Positions 25,922 to 35,810 of a stretch of DNA of 64,000 nt are shown one piece after another. This DNA is from Caulobacter sp. S45 (lineage in GTDB: Bacteria; Pseudomonadota; Alphaproteobacteria; Caulobacterales; Caulobacteraceae), in the NCBI RefSeq assembly GCF_009765965.1, contig NZ_LMUL01000011.1, positions 79,173 through 143,172 of the forward strand. The letters run 5' to 3'. The stretch's first letter is position 1. Each line of letters starts with the position of its first letter. Under the pieces are notes generated by a model. The model had not been told where the DNA came from. It saw nothing but the letters and a program-made list of their open reading frames with translations, and ran no database searches. The position numbers and the translations under genes are program-made.

Positions 25922-28150
25922 TTAGTTGACGTAATAGTTGCGAACGGCACCGTAATAGTAAGCGCTATCGCCGTAGCCAGATCGCCTTTGCTCGCGCAAA
26001 TTCACCTGGGTGAGGGCGACCCCGGCGATACGCGCGCCGGCGTTGTGAAGCGCGGTTAGAGCATTCTCGACAGCTTGGCTGGGCGTGCGGCTCCACTGCA
26101 CAACGAACAGAACTGCGTCCGCCCGCGCCGACAGCACGCGCGCGTCAGCCACGGCCAAGGTTGGCGGCGTGTCCAAAATCACATGGTCGAAGCTCTGGGT
26201 CAGCTGGGCTAGAAGCTGCGCCATTTCGCGAGTGCTGAATAGATCCTTCTGCCCGACCGGAGCGCTCGACGCGGGAAGGACCCACCCTCCGCTCGCTTCG
26301 TCATGCACCAGAGCATCCTTCAGGCTCGCCTTGCCTTCGAGAACCTCGACGATTCCGACCTCCGTCCGTCCGGTAAATTGCGTCGCGCCGCGGCGGCGCA
26401 GGTCGCAGTCGATCAGAACGGTTTTGGCCCCCGCCAAGGCCATCGTGCGCATCAGGCAGAACGAAGTGACGCTCTTGCCCTCGGCGGGCAGCGAGGAGGT
26501 GACAGCGATCACCTTCGGTGCCGCTGAGCTGTCGCTCGACAACAGCAGGAAGGCGCGCAGGTTTCGGAAACTTTCTGCAAAGCTCGAGAGCGGGCGAGCG
26601 ATCAGATAGTCCTGAGGCTCCATCTTGCGCTCCTTGCCCTTGAGCCGGCCCGTCGACGCCGGCGTCGGCAGCCCCCCCGCATAGGGCAAGCCCAGCTTCT
26701 CGGTCACATCGGTGCCGGTCCTGATCGCTGAGTCCAAGATCTCCAGCATAGCGACGGCGATGACGCCGCACATCGCGCCGAAAACCGCGCCGAAAACGAT
26801 CGCCAATTTGATTTTCGGAGACGACGGAGTGGTCGGAACGGTTGCGGGGGAGAACAGCCGCGCCGTCGGCTGCTGAATGCCCTGTTCAGCTGCGGTCTCC
26901 TTCGACCGGTTCAGAAAGGCTTCGTAGATGGCGCGATTGGCGTCGGCCTTGCGCTGCAGTTCGTTGAGCTCCACCTGCGCTTGCGTGTTGGACGCTAACG
27001 ACCCCTTGGCGCCGCCTTGGCTTTGAGTGAGCGAAGCAAGGCGTTGCTCGGCGACGGCGACCTGGGCGCGCAGGTTGGAGCGAATGCTCTGCGTTTCGAT
27101 CTCGATATTATGTTGAACGGCGCGAAGGCGGTTGTTCGCCTTTTGCACATCGGGATGCATCGGGCCGTATCGCGTGCTCAGTTCGGCCAGATTGCGGTTT
27201 GCGTCGGCTTCCTGGGCGCGAAGATTGCGGATGACGTCGGATTCCTCAACCGCGGTGACGTCGCTTCCTCCACCGCCCGTGCTCAATTGCGCCACGGCGG
27301 TGCTTTCGGCGGCCTTCTTTTCGGCCACATCGGCGCGCGCCTGAGCGATCTCCTGGCTTAATGTAGAGACCTCCTGCTCAGCCAACGTCGCGCCTTCCGC
27401 GCTTAGGAGGCCGTGGGCCACTTTGTACTGCTGGACCTGCGCGTCAGCCGCCTGCAGATCGTTCTGGAGCTTGGTCAGCCGCTCGGTAAGCCATTGATTG
27501 GCGGTGCGGGTCGCATCGAATTTCGTGCTCAACTGAGTGTCGATGAAGGCTTGGCCATAGCTATTGGCGATCCTCGCGGCCTTGGCGGGATCGGTCGACG
27601 AAGCGACGATCGTGATCACGTAGGTCAATCCGGCGCGCTGCACCCGGACCGCCGATTGCAACGTGCTGACCACCCGCTCCTTAATCAAAGGGGAAATCGT
27701 GGCCGGCGTAGGCAGCACGGCTGGAAGTCTCATGATCTTTTTATTATGCGGATCTCGAACGAGAATCGCCGAGTCGAACTCGGGATCCGCATACAGGTTC
27801 AGTTTGTCGGCCACATAAGCCGCGATCGACGGTGAGTTAAGCACCTCAACCTCGGTGTCGACGACCGAGGAATCTGGGGGAAGCGCTTCGCTAACGTCCT
27901 GATCCTTAATGATCTGCTGGACGGCAGGCTGCACCTCCAGGCTCGCCATCGCCGAGTAAACTCGAGTGGCGCGCGAGGACATGTAGGTCGTCAATGCGAC
28001 CACGGCGAGGGCGACGGCGAGGAACACCTTCCAGTGCCGCAGGAAAGCCGAGACCACACGACGCGGGTCGAAGGGCAGCAGGTCTCCGCCGCCGTGCTGA
28101 GCGGCCGCGTGGTGCGAGCGTTGTTGGGAAAGGCCGCTAGTCTCAACCAT
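25922..28150 (-). CDS. Wzc/ExoP-like polysaccharide co-polymerase with tyrosine autokinase domain
   Basis: An inner-membrane protein of about 742 residues that controls EPS chain length and export. An N-terminal membrane helix (VFLAVALAVVALTTYM) leads to a Wzz domain, a long coiled-coil region (about 190-430) and a second helix (LAIVFGAVFGAMCGVIAVAM). The cytoplasmic BY-kinase domain has Walker A SSLPAEGKSV, Walker A' VLIDCDLRRRG and Walker B HVILDTPP. The tail carries six Tyr in its last 17 residues (YGDSAYYYGAVRNYYVN), the expected autophosphorylation cluster. GAGGA lies 5 bases before the ATG at 28150. No low-molecular-weight tyrosine phosphatase gene is seen in the window. Confidence 0.93.
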   Translation of the reverse strand: MVETSGLSQQRSHHAAAQHGGGDLLPFDPRRVVSAFLRHWKVFLAVALAVVALTTYMSSRATRVYSAMASLEVQPAVQQIIKDQDVSEALPPDSSVVDTEVEVLNSPSIAAYVADKLNLYADPEFDSAILVRDPHNKKIMRLPAVLPTPATISPLIKERVVSTLQSAVRVQRAGLTYVITIVASSTDPAKAARIANSYGQAFIDTQLSTKFDATRTANQWLTERLTKLQNDLQAADAQVQQYKVAHGLLSAEGATLAEQEVSTLSQEIAQARADVAEKKAAESTAVAQLSTGGGGSDVTAVEESDVIRNLRAQEADANRNLAELSTRYGPMHPDVQKANNRLRAVQHNIEIETQSIRSNLRAQVAVAEQRLASLTQSQGGAKGSLASNTQAQVELNELQRKADANRAIYEAFLNRSKETAAEQGIQQPTARLFSPATVPTTPSSPKIKLAIVFGAVFGAMCGVIAVAMLEILDSAIRTGTDVTEKLGLPYAGGLPTPASTGRLKGKERKMEPQDYLIARPLSSFAESFRNLRAFLLLSSDSSAAPKVIAVTSSLPAEGKSVTSFCLMRTMALAGAKTVLIDCDLRRRGATQFTGRTEVGIVEVLEGKASLKDALVHDEASGGWVLPASSAPVGQKDLFSTREMAQLLAQLTQSFDHVILDTPPTLAVADARVLSARADAVLFVVQWSRTPSQAVENALTALHNAGARIAGVALTQVNLREQRRSGYGDSAYYYGAVRNYYVN

Positions 28151-28189
28151 CTTAGTCCTCACAGACTTGCAGGGTGCGTCGAGGAAAAT

Positions 28190-29482
28190 TCATCTTTGCA
28201 GAACTATCGCGAAGGCGAGCGTATCGATATTGAAATCCGTTCCGCGCGCCGCCCCTGTCGTAATCAACTTCAGCAGTGTATAAGTCAGATCGAAATTGAC
28301 TGATCGGTTCATCTTGTAGACTACCCCCGCGGTCGCGCCGATGCGACGATCCAGGCGGTCTAAGGATCCAAACGTATCGTATTCCATACTCCCGCTCGCA
28401 GTCAGAATGACATTTCTAAGCAGCTCGTGATCGACTTTTAGCGTCGCGCTGTTGGCCAAGTAGGCTGGGGTCAGTATCAGGCCGCTATTGTCGACGTCAC
28501 GAGAGAGCTTCAGGCTTACAGTTGTCAGTTCCGTAGGGAAGTACTGAAGGTTGCCGTGCACGGTCGGTCCGGACATATCCGGGGTGACCCGATCGACGAA
28601 ATGTTGATCTAGATATCCGACCTCGATCTTTCCCCTTACAAGCCGGGTGAGATCGAAGCTCGCCCCGCCAAGGAGTTCGTATCCCGAGCTTCCTGGATCG
28701 TAAGGCGCGACCGGCGGCTTGATATCATAATCCCGATCGTTTCCGGTCAGGGCGACGTATACAGAGGTGTTTGGGCTTAACGCATAGTCAGCTTGGCCGC
28801 GAAGCTTCAGCTCGAGCACGTTTCGCTGATTCTCTTCCAGAGTTGCGCCGGTAAACGTCGTTGAATTTGTGTAATCGTAATGATCAAACGAACCGTCGAG
28901 AGTGGCTCGGAATCGGCTAAAATCTCTATAGCCGTTCAGGTCCCCGGCGATGACGCTGTATTGCACTGGGGTGCGCGCCGAAGTCGGAGCCGTTTCGTCA
29001 GAGCGGGGCTCCACGTCTTGTTGGTAATCCAAATTGCCGCTAACTTTACTGGCGTGATCCAAGTCGAGACGTCCAAACCCTTGGAGCTCGTAGCTGGTCG
29101 TGCTTTCTTCGCTGAAGCTTAGATATTGCTGCCGATCTATCTTCGCTTTTAGCAAGACAAGGTTTCGCGACCAGTTTGACTGTGCTGTAACTTGAAGTTG
29201 TTCGTCGACGATCCCCGCAGCGCTGTTCCCATTCGCAGTTGCGAAAATATTATCGTCATCGGTGATGGTCGAGGTCAACTTTGGAAAGACCAAGAAACTT
29301 CCGACTTGAAGGCCGAGAGGATCATACTCCGGCTGCGGGCGGTCGGTGACGGCGATATTGCGATCGCGTCGGAAAATATCCTGATCTTGCGCATGGGCGG
29401 TCTTGGCGGCGCACAAGGCGAGCAGCGCCACATTTATCGCCAGGAGGCAGCCTTGGCGATTAACAAAATTTCCCGTCAGCAT
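28190..29482 (-). CDS. Outer-membrane beta-barrel protein of the EPS cluster
   Basis: A predicted outer-membrane protein of about 430 residues. The start at 29482 gives a signal peptide (LAINVALLALCAAKTAHAQ). The mature part begins with PEYDPLGLQVGSFLVFPKL and continues as alternating strands rich in Tyr, Asp and Asn. It ends in TLAFAIVLQR. This matches the beta-barrel proteins (BBP2-like) often encoded beside Wza and Wzc in alphaproteobacterial EPS operons. A frame from 29653 would add 57 Arg-rich residues before the signal peptide and is unlikely. It lies between wza-like and wzc-like genes and may support export or anchoring of the polymer. Confidence 0.8.
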   Translation of the reverse strand: MLTGNFVNRQGCLLAINVALLALCAAKTAHAQDQDIFRRDRNIAVTDRPQPEYDPLGLQVGSFLVFPKLTSTITDDDNIFATANGNSAAGIVDEQLQVTAQSNWSRNLVLLKAKIDRQQYLSFSEESTTSYELQGFGRLDLDHASKVSGNLDYQQDVEPRSDETAPTSARTPVQYSVIAGDLNGYRDFSRFRATLDGSFDHYDYTNSTTFTGATLEENQRNVLELKLRGQADYALSPNTSVYVALTGNDRDYDIKPPVAPYDPGSSGYELLGGASFDLTRLVRGKIEVGYLDQHFVDRVTPDMSGPTVHGNLQYFPTELTTVSLKLSRDVDNSGLILTPAYLANSATLKVDHELLRNVILTASGSMEYDTFGSLDRLDRRIGATAGVVYKMNRSVNFDLTYTLLKLITTGAARGTDFNIDTLAFAIVLQR

Positions 29483-29676
29483 CGGCCGCGAAAACCTGCG
29501 CGGCGGCGCAAGCGCTCGCGCGACGACCGCGAGGCCTGTCGCTTCGCGACATCTGAAGCCGCCCCGTCTCACCCGATGGCGATAGCTTGCCAATAGTCCC
29601 CCTTGCCGTGCCCCCCTGCGAATTGCAGCGCTGCGCTCGGACGTCCTGTTCATGCCGTGCTGGGTCTGCGATCCGA

Positions 29677-30249
29677 TCAGAAGAACCGCTCCGTGATTCG
29701 AATGGTGTCGCCGGGTGCGACAAGCGTACCGGTCGTCAGCTTGTATCGGTGCTCGGCCGACTCATTGGCATGTTTGATGAAGACGTTTTTCATGTTCGCC
29801 CGATAGGTGAAGCCCGAAGCCGTGGCCGCAGCGTTGAGAACGGTGAGGCCCGCTGTGTAAGGGTACTCGCCGGGCTTGTTGACTTCTCCGAGTATGTAAT
29901 ATGGGCGATAGGTCAGGACTTCGATGCTGACCCGAGGATCGCGGAGATAGCCTGCGGCCAGCTTATTGGTCAATTGCACCTGCAGCTGCGAAACCGTCTG
30001 TCCGCCTGCTTTCAAGACGCCGATCAGTGGAAAGGAGAGATCGCCGTCGCTGGCGATGGAGAACTCCCCGGTCAGGGTGTCTTCTCCGTAGACGATAATC
30101 CGCACCTTATCGCCCGCCCCGAGTGTGTAGTTCGGCGTCGCAACCGCCTCGGCCGCAGGAGGCTCAGCACTTGCGGCGCCGGTGTAGGCGACGCTACTTA
30201 CGCTCAACAGGCAAAGCGTTGCGGCAATGGACAAGGCCCAGTTTTTCAT
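29677..30249 (-). CDS. Wza-type polysaccharide export protein
   Basis: A 190-residue export protein. A signal peptide (MKNWALSIAATLCLLSVSSVAYTGAASA region) supports the ATG at 30249. The poly_export domain follows: YTLGAGDKVRIIVYGEDTLTG with ISDGDLSFPLIG-like sequence, then a SLBB-like repeat (YYILGEVNKPGEYPY, GLTVLNAAATASG). It ends with APGDTIRITERFF, the usual C-terminus of short Wza/GumB proteins. It is shorter than E. coli Wza (about 380) and lacks the C-terminal outer-membrane helix, so the neighbouring beta-barrel protein may supply the outer-membrane passage. That last point is inference. Confidence 0.9.
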   Translation of the reverse strand: MKNWALSIAATLCLLSVSSVAYTGAASAEPPAAEAVATPNYTLGAGDKVRIIVYGEDTLTGEFSIASDGDLSFPLIGVLKAGGQTVSQLQVQLTNKLAAGYLRDPRVSIEVLTYRPYYILGEVNKPGEYPYTAGLTVLNAAATASGFTYRANMKNVFIKHANESAEHRYKLTTGTLVAPGDTIRITERFF

Positions 30250-30430
30250 TTCGTAGCGACTCGCAAATTGGCATGACAGCATACGTTAGCGCGACTTAAT
30301 GCATCGTTCCGAAGCGCTCCCCGCCCCCCTGGCCGTTGCGCAGCAAACCCTAGCCCGAATGACCGCCTCGAGCCAGGGGCGGCTAAGCGTTACGCATGTT
30401 CACCGGAACGAGGACGGTTTATGGCTCGAC

Positions 30431-31753
30431 CTATGGCGAAGGGGTGTGCAGGGCGGTCGCCGGACGCAGGGCGGCGGATGGCCTGCGAACGCTTTGCGAG
30501 CGCGAGCGCGCGGCGACGGCGAGGTTTCTAACCTTCCCAAACGCGGTGGCCCCCGCCACGAAAAATAACATCGATCCTGTATCGAATTGAACCATCAGGA
30601 GCGATTCCGTTGGAGCTCGGATGAGGACATAGAGCAAAAATGTCAGCCAAAAGGCGGTGTAAGGACGCGGCCTCATAAAGAGTTGCCGCAGCAGTCCGAC
30701 GAGGGCCGCCATAATGGCCAAGACGAGCAAACACTCGCCGGACCAACCGAGGTTGACCAACATTTCTATGAAGCTGTTGTGGAAATTAAAGCCCATGCGG
30801 CTTTTGATATAGAGGGCGCGCCATAATCCCTCGGCTTCGATGGACCCCTGGCGCCAAAAAGCCCCGTAGCCGTGACCTAGAAGGGGCCGGGCGGCGATAT
30901 AGTCGTGAGCCCGCCGCCACAGATAGGTTCGTCCGGTGAGCGTAGCGTCCTTGTGAAGGACATTGGCCGCGAAGCCCTGAATTGCAGCCGGAAGCGTTTT
31001 GGCGACGAATGCGATAGGCGCCAGGGCGACGGCCAAGCCCGCGACGAGGAAGACGCGGTATTCAAGGCGAACCCTGGAAAGAGTTGCGAGAGCGAAAAGT
31101 ATGCCCGCCGAGGCCACCGCGGCGACGACTGCGCCAGCGGAGCGTGCGAGAAAAAGCGTCGCGACAGCCAGTGGGATGCCGCATAGCCCCATAAGGCGCA
31201 TGCGCCGCGACTGTTGGGCGTCGACGCTAACGGCGATCGAACTCAAGACTAAGAGGCAGGCCACGCTGGCAACGGCGTTCTTTGATCTGACAATGCCGAT
31301 CAGGGCGTTGTCGCCAGCGTGCCGCGCGCCCGCTAAGACGCAGGCGGTCATGAACAAAAAGCTCGCCGCCATAAGCGCAGAAACGGCCTTGCGTTGGTCG
31401 ACGAAGCCCCCGATCAAACACCCGAGGAGCGCAGTAATCATCAACTCCGTGGCGAGTTTGGCCGTCTGCCCAGGCGCATCGGACCAGCAAGTGGAAGCGA
31501 TCGCATAGAGCGGGACCAGGAGAAGCGGCCAGCAGCGAAAAATGGTCTGCGCGCTCACCTTCGGCGCGGCGACGACGCGCCAGACGAGGCAGCCGAGCAG
31601 GCCCAATCCGGTTAGGGTCTGTAACTGGTAGCTATAGAGCATGCAATTGAAGGCGAAAAAGCAAAACCACCATTCGAAAAAGGGGACCACGATCCGGCGA
31701 TCGCTCGGACTACGAGCATAGGAGTTCGGTGATGGCGCAGGGTTTGGCGTCAT
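30431..31753 (-). CDS. O-antigen ligase/Wzy-like polymerase
   Basis: A polytopic membrane protein of about 440 residues with roughly eleven hydrophobic segments. The Wzy_C/WaaL-type region contains GRTYLWRRAHDYIAARPLLGHGYGAFW and, after a loop, FNFHNSFIEMLVNLGWSGE, where the His-Asn pair is typical of O-antigen ligase/polymerase proteins. The start at 31753 is secure because its ATG overlaps the stop of the upstream gene as ATGA. In this EPS cluster polymerisation of repeat units is the likely role; ligase activity is the alternative. Confidence 0.88.
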   Translation of the reverse strand: MTPNPAPSPNSYARSPSDRRIVVPFFEWWFCFFAFNCMLYSYQLQTLTGLGLLGCLVWRVVAAPKVSAQTIFRCWPLLLVPLYAIASTCWSDAPGQTAKLATELMITALLGCLIGGFVDQRKAVSALMAASFLFMTACVLAGARHAGDNALIGIVRSKNAVASVACLLVLSSIAVSVDAQQSRRMRLMGLCGIPLAVATLFLARSAGAVVAAVASAGILFALATLSRVRLEYRVFLVAGLAVALAPIAFVAKTLPAAIQGFAANVLHKDATLTGRTYLWRRAHDYIAARPLLGHGYGAFWRQGSIEAEGLWRALYIKSRMGFNFHNSFIEMLVNLGWSGECLLVLAIMAALVGLLRQLFMRPRPYTAFWLTFLLYVLIRAPTESLLMVQFDTGSMLFFVAGATAFGKVRNLAVAARSRSQSVRRPSAALRPATALHTPSP

Positions 31754-32244
31754 TGCGGAGGTGCCCCGGATCTCAAGCCATAACTGGTTGAACCGTTGGC
31801 TGGCGACGAGTTGGTTCCGTCGATTTGCGAATGGCTTGGAGGCGCCTGATATTGGGTATGGCCGGTCAATTCGTTCTGGTACATCCCGGTGCCTGGATCG
31901 AAGGTCCAAACCAGACCGCTGTCGTCGCGAAGCCGATACAACGAACGCTTCCTAACCGCCGCCGGGGCTACCGCAGCGAGCTTTTTCGCATGCGACGCGC
32001 CCACAACCTCGGTCAGGGCGTCTTCGTCTTCCGTGTCAGCCTTAGGCTTGGGTTGCACATGATAGCCATGCACGGAGGTACCATAGCCCGCAACGCTGAT
32101 GGCTCCATAACCTGGGGCCTTCGGAATCGAGAGCGACGTAGGCGAAGCAGGATCGACCGCCCACGCCGGCGAAGAGCCGACCACCCCAGTTGAGAGGAGG
32201 AGGACCGCCACCCCGCTGGCCAGAAGTTGATTGAACCGAGGCAT
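31750..32244 (-). CDS. Hypothetical secreted protein coupled to the polymerase gene
   Basis: A 164-residue exported protein of unknown family. The signal peptide is MPRFNQLLASGVAVLLLSTG, with cleavage probably after SSPAWA. A Ser/Pro/Tyr-rich stretch follows, then LYRLRDDSGLVWTFDPGTGMYQ and NELTGHTQYQAPP, and a low-complexity tail. GAGG lies 4 bases before the ATG. Its stop overlaps the start of the Wzy-like gene by 4 bases, so the two are made together. A surface or periplasmic helper of EPS polymerisation is possible but unproven. Confidence 0.7.
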   Translation of the reverse strand: MPRFNQLLASGVAVLLLSTGVVGSSPAWAVDPASPTSLSIPKAPGYGAISVAGYGTSVHGYHVQPKPKADTEDEDALTEVVGASHAKKLAAVAPAAVRKRSLYRLRDDSGLVWTFDPGTGMYQNELTGHTQYQAPPSHSQIDGTNSSPANGSTSYGLRSGAPPQ

Positions 32245-32338
32245 GCACCCTCACACGATATCGGCGCTTCTAGCGCAAACCACGATGCGGAGGTAGTGCG
32301 TTAGGCCATATGCCGCCGTAGGCTTCGCCAGCTGTCTC

Positions 32339-33916
32339 TCATTTTGGCAGGCGAACGGTTGCGCCATCGTTCGCGTCCGTGCCGGCGATCGGCGTTGTTC
32401 GGCTCTGGGTCGCCAAGGCGTCGATCGGCGACTCCGAGCTTGCGTGCGCCATGAGCGGCGCCAAGACGGACGCGGGCGGCGCTGAAATAGGCCTTTGACC
32501 AGCGCCTGGCTGACCGGTGCTGTCCAGCGCGCGTAGGACCGGCTCCCAGGGAAGAGCCCCCCGGTTTTTGACCACGTCGAAATTGGCGCTCGCATTGTAC
32601 AATGGGACGTTGGTCAGCAGCTTGTTTGCTTGCAGTCCTCCTGTGGCGAGCAACACGCCCGCCGCATTGAGATAGGCGTCGTGCCGGGCGGCGATGAGTG
32701 AGAGCTGAGCATCGCGCAAGGTCTCTTCAGCGACCAGGGCGTCCAGCGTGCTGCGCAGGCCGGCGAGATACTCTTCCTGCATCCCGCTGGCCTCTATCTG
32801 CGCCGCATCGACCTGGGCCTTTTCGGCGTCGATATTGGCGGTGGACGTCAACATTCCATTCCAGGCGTTGGAGACCGCCTGCACGACACTACGGCGAGAG
32901 GCTTCAATGCTCACCCGGTCGCTGTTGTTCTGCTCCAGCGCCTGACGGATTAGCGAGCCGTTCATTCCCGAGGTGAAAAGCGGTTGGGTCAGCACCAGCT
33001 GGCCTGAAATGACCCGCTCATAGCTATTGCCTAGAAACGGATGAATGCCGCCAACCAGGCCAAGGGTCCCTTGGACGGACACGCTGGGTCGGTAGGCCGC
33101 CCGCGCCGCCCTGATCTGCTCACGTGACTTCTCTTCGGCGTAGATGGCCTGAAGGAGTTGTGGGTTGCCCTGCTCGGCAAGGTCGAACGCTTGGTCAACC
33201 GCCTTCGGCAGGCCGGGGAGGGGAGCCGGCTGGATCAGTGTGCCGGGGTTCTGGCCCACCACATCCGCATACTCGGCCCGACTCGCCTCAAGCTGTGCAG
33301 CAGCGGAATTCACGAGTGCGCGCTCCGCCTCCAGCTGCGCGCGGGCCTGAGCGACATCGGTGCGGGTCGCGTCTCCGCCCTTGAAGCGGGCGTCGGTTTC
33401 ATCAAGCTGATGCTGAAAGACAGCAAATGCGCCTCTTCGCACCTTGAGGCTGTCGAAGTCGCGCACGGTGTCGACATAGGCCTGGATCACGGCGTAAAGG
33501 GTGTTCGCCTCCGCATACCGCAGGCTTTCGCGGCCGCTATCGATTCCGGCGCGCGCCGCTCGCAGGTTGGCGGATAGGCGACCACCCGAGTAGACCGACT
33601 GGGAGACCGTAACGCTGGCCTGACCTTGCTGAACGTCAGGAAAGAAGGTCCCGGTAAAGCTGCTGGTTGGTTCCTTAGTATACGAAGCGGCGAGGTTCGC
33701 GCTCGCCTGGGGTCCAAAGCCGGATCGCGCCTGAGTGTAGGTTTCGTCGAGCGCGCGCAGTTGCGCGCGTTGCGCTTGGAGCGTCGGATTGGACTGATAA
33801 GCCAGGGCGAGCGCATCGGCTAAGGTTTCGGCCCACCCCGGGCTCGGCCCGCCGCCAAGCATCAGGGCCGCAAAAACCAGAGCGCCCCTTGGAAGGTGGG
33901 TGAAACCCAACCGCAT
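32339..33916 (-). CDS. TolC-family outer-membrane efflux protein
   Basis: A 525-residue outer-membrane channel. A signal peptide (GALVFAALMLGGGPSPGWAE) is followed by two TolC repeats: LADALALAYQSNPTLQAQRAQLRALDE with FFPDVQQGQASVTVSQSVYSGG, and AVDQAFDLAEQGNPQLLQAIYAEE with QLVLTQPLFTSGMNG. The C-terminal extension is Pro/Ala-rich. GGAGGGGA precedes the ATG at a suitable distance. It could be the outer-membrane component for the type I system at 10.9-14.1 kb, since no other TolC-like gene is present in the window; that pairing is inferred. Confidence 0.92.
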   Translation of the reverse strand: MRLGFTHLPRGALVFAALMLGGGPSPGWAETLADALALAYQSNPTLQAQRAQLRALDETYTQARSGFGPQASANLAASYTKEPTSSFTGTFFPDVQQGQASVTVSQSVYSGGRLSANLRAARAGIDSGRESLRYAEANTLYAVIQAYVDTVRDFDSLKVRRGAFAVFQHQLDETDARFKGGDATRTDVAQARAQLEAERALVNSAAAQLEASRAEYADVVGQNPGTLIQPAPLPGLPKAVDQAFDLAEQGNPQLLQAIYAEEKSREQIRAARAAYRPSVSVQGTLGLVGGIHPFLGNSYERVISGQLVLTQPLFTSGMNGSLIRQALEQNNSDRVSIEASRRSVVQAVSNAWNGMLTSTANIDAEKAQVDAAQIEASGMQEEYLAGLRSTLDALVAEETLRDAQLSLIAARHDAYLNAAGVLLATGGLQANKLLTNVPLYNASANFDVVKNRGALPWEPVLRALDSTGQPGAGQRPISAPPASVLAPLMAHASSESPIDALATQSRTTPIAGTDANDGATVRLPK

Positions 33917-34361
33917 TCGCTTCGAATCCCCTCCGATAACTCGGCCCGCCGATCAGCCGAATCCACTAAGGTCACTTTGCAGAGTTGCCCAAGGGGAACA
34001 ACCATCTGGCCGAACTTTGCATCGACCTGTCGCGGCGACGCTGCGGGATGAGATGTTAGCGAATCAATTTCTACCCTATCGGTTACAATGACGCGGCATC
34101 TCGTAGGTATGCAAGAGAGGCGTGCTGGCGCCTCCCCGTTCGCGTCGCCGCTGCGGTTTGCCGCCTGCAAGGCTATAGCGTTCGTGGGGAGCTCGCCGAT
34201 CCGTCTTCTGATCCGACCTCTGCCAGTCCGGCGGTTTCGTCAGGAAACGGGGTCCCAAGGCGAGTGATGAGGTCACGACGGCCGGTCCAAATTGCGCGAT
34301 CGAACCTGGACGAAATGGATCGCCGATTGCGGCGGGCATCTGTGGCCTCAGGCGAATGAGC
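33917..34361. other. Gap between TolC-like and phosphatase genes
   Basis: No supported gene. It should hold the promoter of the minus-strand TolC-like gene; no clear terminator seen. Confidence 0.4.
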
Positions 34362-35168
34362 CTAAAGGCTGGTCCTTGCAGGCGTGTCCAGGTGCACTTG
34401 AATCACACACTGCGTATGGCCCAGCAGCCGCACGGCGGAAAGCTTTCCCGTCACATAGGCTCCGGTATCGACGCCGATTCTACGACCCATGAGTTCGACG
34501 TCGGGGGCCGGCGTGTGACCATGCACAATCACCTTCCCCAGAATCTCACTGGACTCGAGGAAATCGCCCCGAATCCACAACATGTCGCGCTCGACCTGCT
34601 TGTTCAACGCGACGCTACAGCGGACGCCAGCATGAACGAAGAAATAGTCATCGATTGTGGCGCTGAGATCGAGATCTTCAAGAAAATAACGATGCGATCT
34701 CGGCATGCTCTTTTCCAAACAATCCCGCGTGGAAACCCACTCTTGCGCGGGACTTTCCTCAGAGGGATTGGTTAAGCCATACGACAACAAAGTCGCATTG
34801 CCCCCTCGCTTGGCCCATTTCGGGCCAAATGCTGGATCGGCAAGAAATTGATTGAGACCTTGTTCATGGTTGCCTTTGAGCGTGATGACCTTAAACTCGG
34901 AGCGATCTTGAAGGTGCGTCACGTAATCGAGCACACCCTTGGAATCAGGCCCGCGATCGATATAATCGCCCAGGAAAATCAGCGTCGCTTTTCCCCGGCG
35001 CTGCAGGCTCGTCGCGTCGACGCGGATTTTCTCGACGATCGCTTGCAGGAGATCCAGCCGCCCGTGAATGTCGCCGATAGCATAGACCAGACGCTTACTC
35101 CTGGGCCAATCGTGCCGAGGCGGTCGCGCTGCGCCCTGGCTGAGTTTCGCCCGACCCAATAGGATCAT
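34362..35168 (-). CDS. PPP-family metallophosphatase (copy 2 of 3)
   Basis: A 268-residue phosphatase with the full PPP motif set: YAIGDIHGRLDLL, IFLGDYIDRGPDS, TLKGNHEQGL, FVHAGVRC and VIVHGHTPAPD. It differs from the other two copies by a longer N-terminus (about 25 residues), a longer middle region and a different C-terminus. AGAGG lies 7 bases before the ATG. Family members hydrolyse phosphoproteins or dinucleoside polyphosphates; the substrate is unknown. Confidence 0.9.
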   Translation of the reverse strand: MILLGRAKLSQGAARPPRHDWPRSKRLVYAIGDIHGRLDLLQAIVEKIRVDATSLQRRGKATLIFLGDYIDRGPDSKGVLDYVTHLQDRSEFKVITLKGNHEQGLNQFLADPAFGPKWAKRGGNATLLSYGLTNPSEESPAQEWVSTRDCLEKSMPRSHRYFLEDLDLSATIDDYFFVHAGVRCSVALNKQVERDMLWIRGDFLESSEILGKVIVHGHTPAPDVELMGRRIGVDTGAYVTGKLSAVRLLGHTQCVIQVHLDTPARTSL

Positions 35169-35240
35169 TGGGACCTCTGGGGCCTTTCCTTACCTATTGC
35201 GATCCTAGATCGCGTTGGATCCGAACGCTTCAGCGACCTG

Positions 35241-35534
35241 CTACGCGCCCGTCTGTCTGTGATAATAGCTGCCCCAGCATACGCCGGTTCCATGGTCGTA
35301 GTATACCCGCGTCGGTCGCATACGCCTGTGAAACCGACGGGCCCATTTGGGGAGAGGCGGCCCGAACCGACTCCATAGCAATAGGACCGCCCTACAGGCC
35401 AAGACGACCGCACCGAAGGCGGCTGCATTCCGAACCGGATGGTCATCCGTCAGCACCATTTTCAAGCCGAATGATAACCAGGCGCAACACAAGAGCCAAG
35501 GAGCCGCTCGATAGAGCTCACCAAAACGAGACAA
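35241..35534 (-). CDS. Small membrane protein with C-terminal CWGSYY motif (copy 1)
   Basis: A 97-residue protein of no family known to me. It starts at TTG with a near-perfect AAGGAGG 7 bases upstream. It has two hydrophobic segments (APWLLCCAWLSFGLKMVL and NAAAFGAVVLACRAVLLLW), a basic stretch (KWARRFHRRMRPTR) and the tail VYYDHGTGVCWGSYYHR. The gene at 44683-45009 encodes a protein of the same plan ending IYDPDSGICWGSYYEE. The conservation of this tail in two otherwise diverged proteins argues that both are real and that the tail matters. Confidence 0.75.
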   Translation of the reverse strand: MSRFGELYRAAPWLLCCAWLSFGLKMVLTDDHPVRNAAAFGAVVLACRAVLLLWSRFGPPLPKWARRFHRRMRPTRVYYDHGTGVCWGSYYHRQTGA

Positions 35535-35810
35535 ATGATCCCCTCCTTGTACCGACACGCGTCCATCCAGGCAAATTTTGCGCCAAATAGCGCCTGGACC
35601 GAAGGCGGCCTCGCTGAGGGACACCGCGACGGTCGTTTCGGCCCCGGATCGGGCCGCGCCCCGCGGCGGAGCCGCCGGTTGAGCGTCGATCGACGAGCCA
35701 GTCGACGATCCGACCGCCTGCACGCTTGCAGATGTCGCTCGGAACTCGCACGAGCTTGAGTCATGAGCGACTGGTGGAGAGCCTGGTGTTTGGCCATGGA
35801 GATTCGGCGG

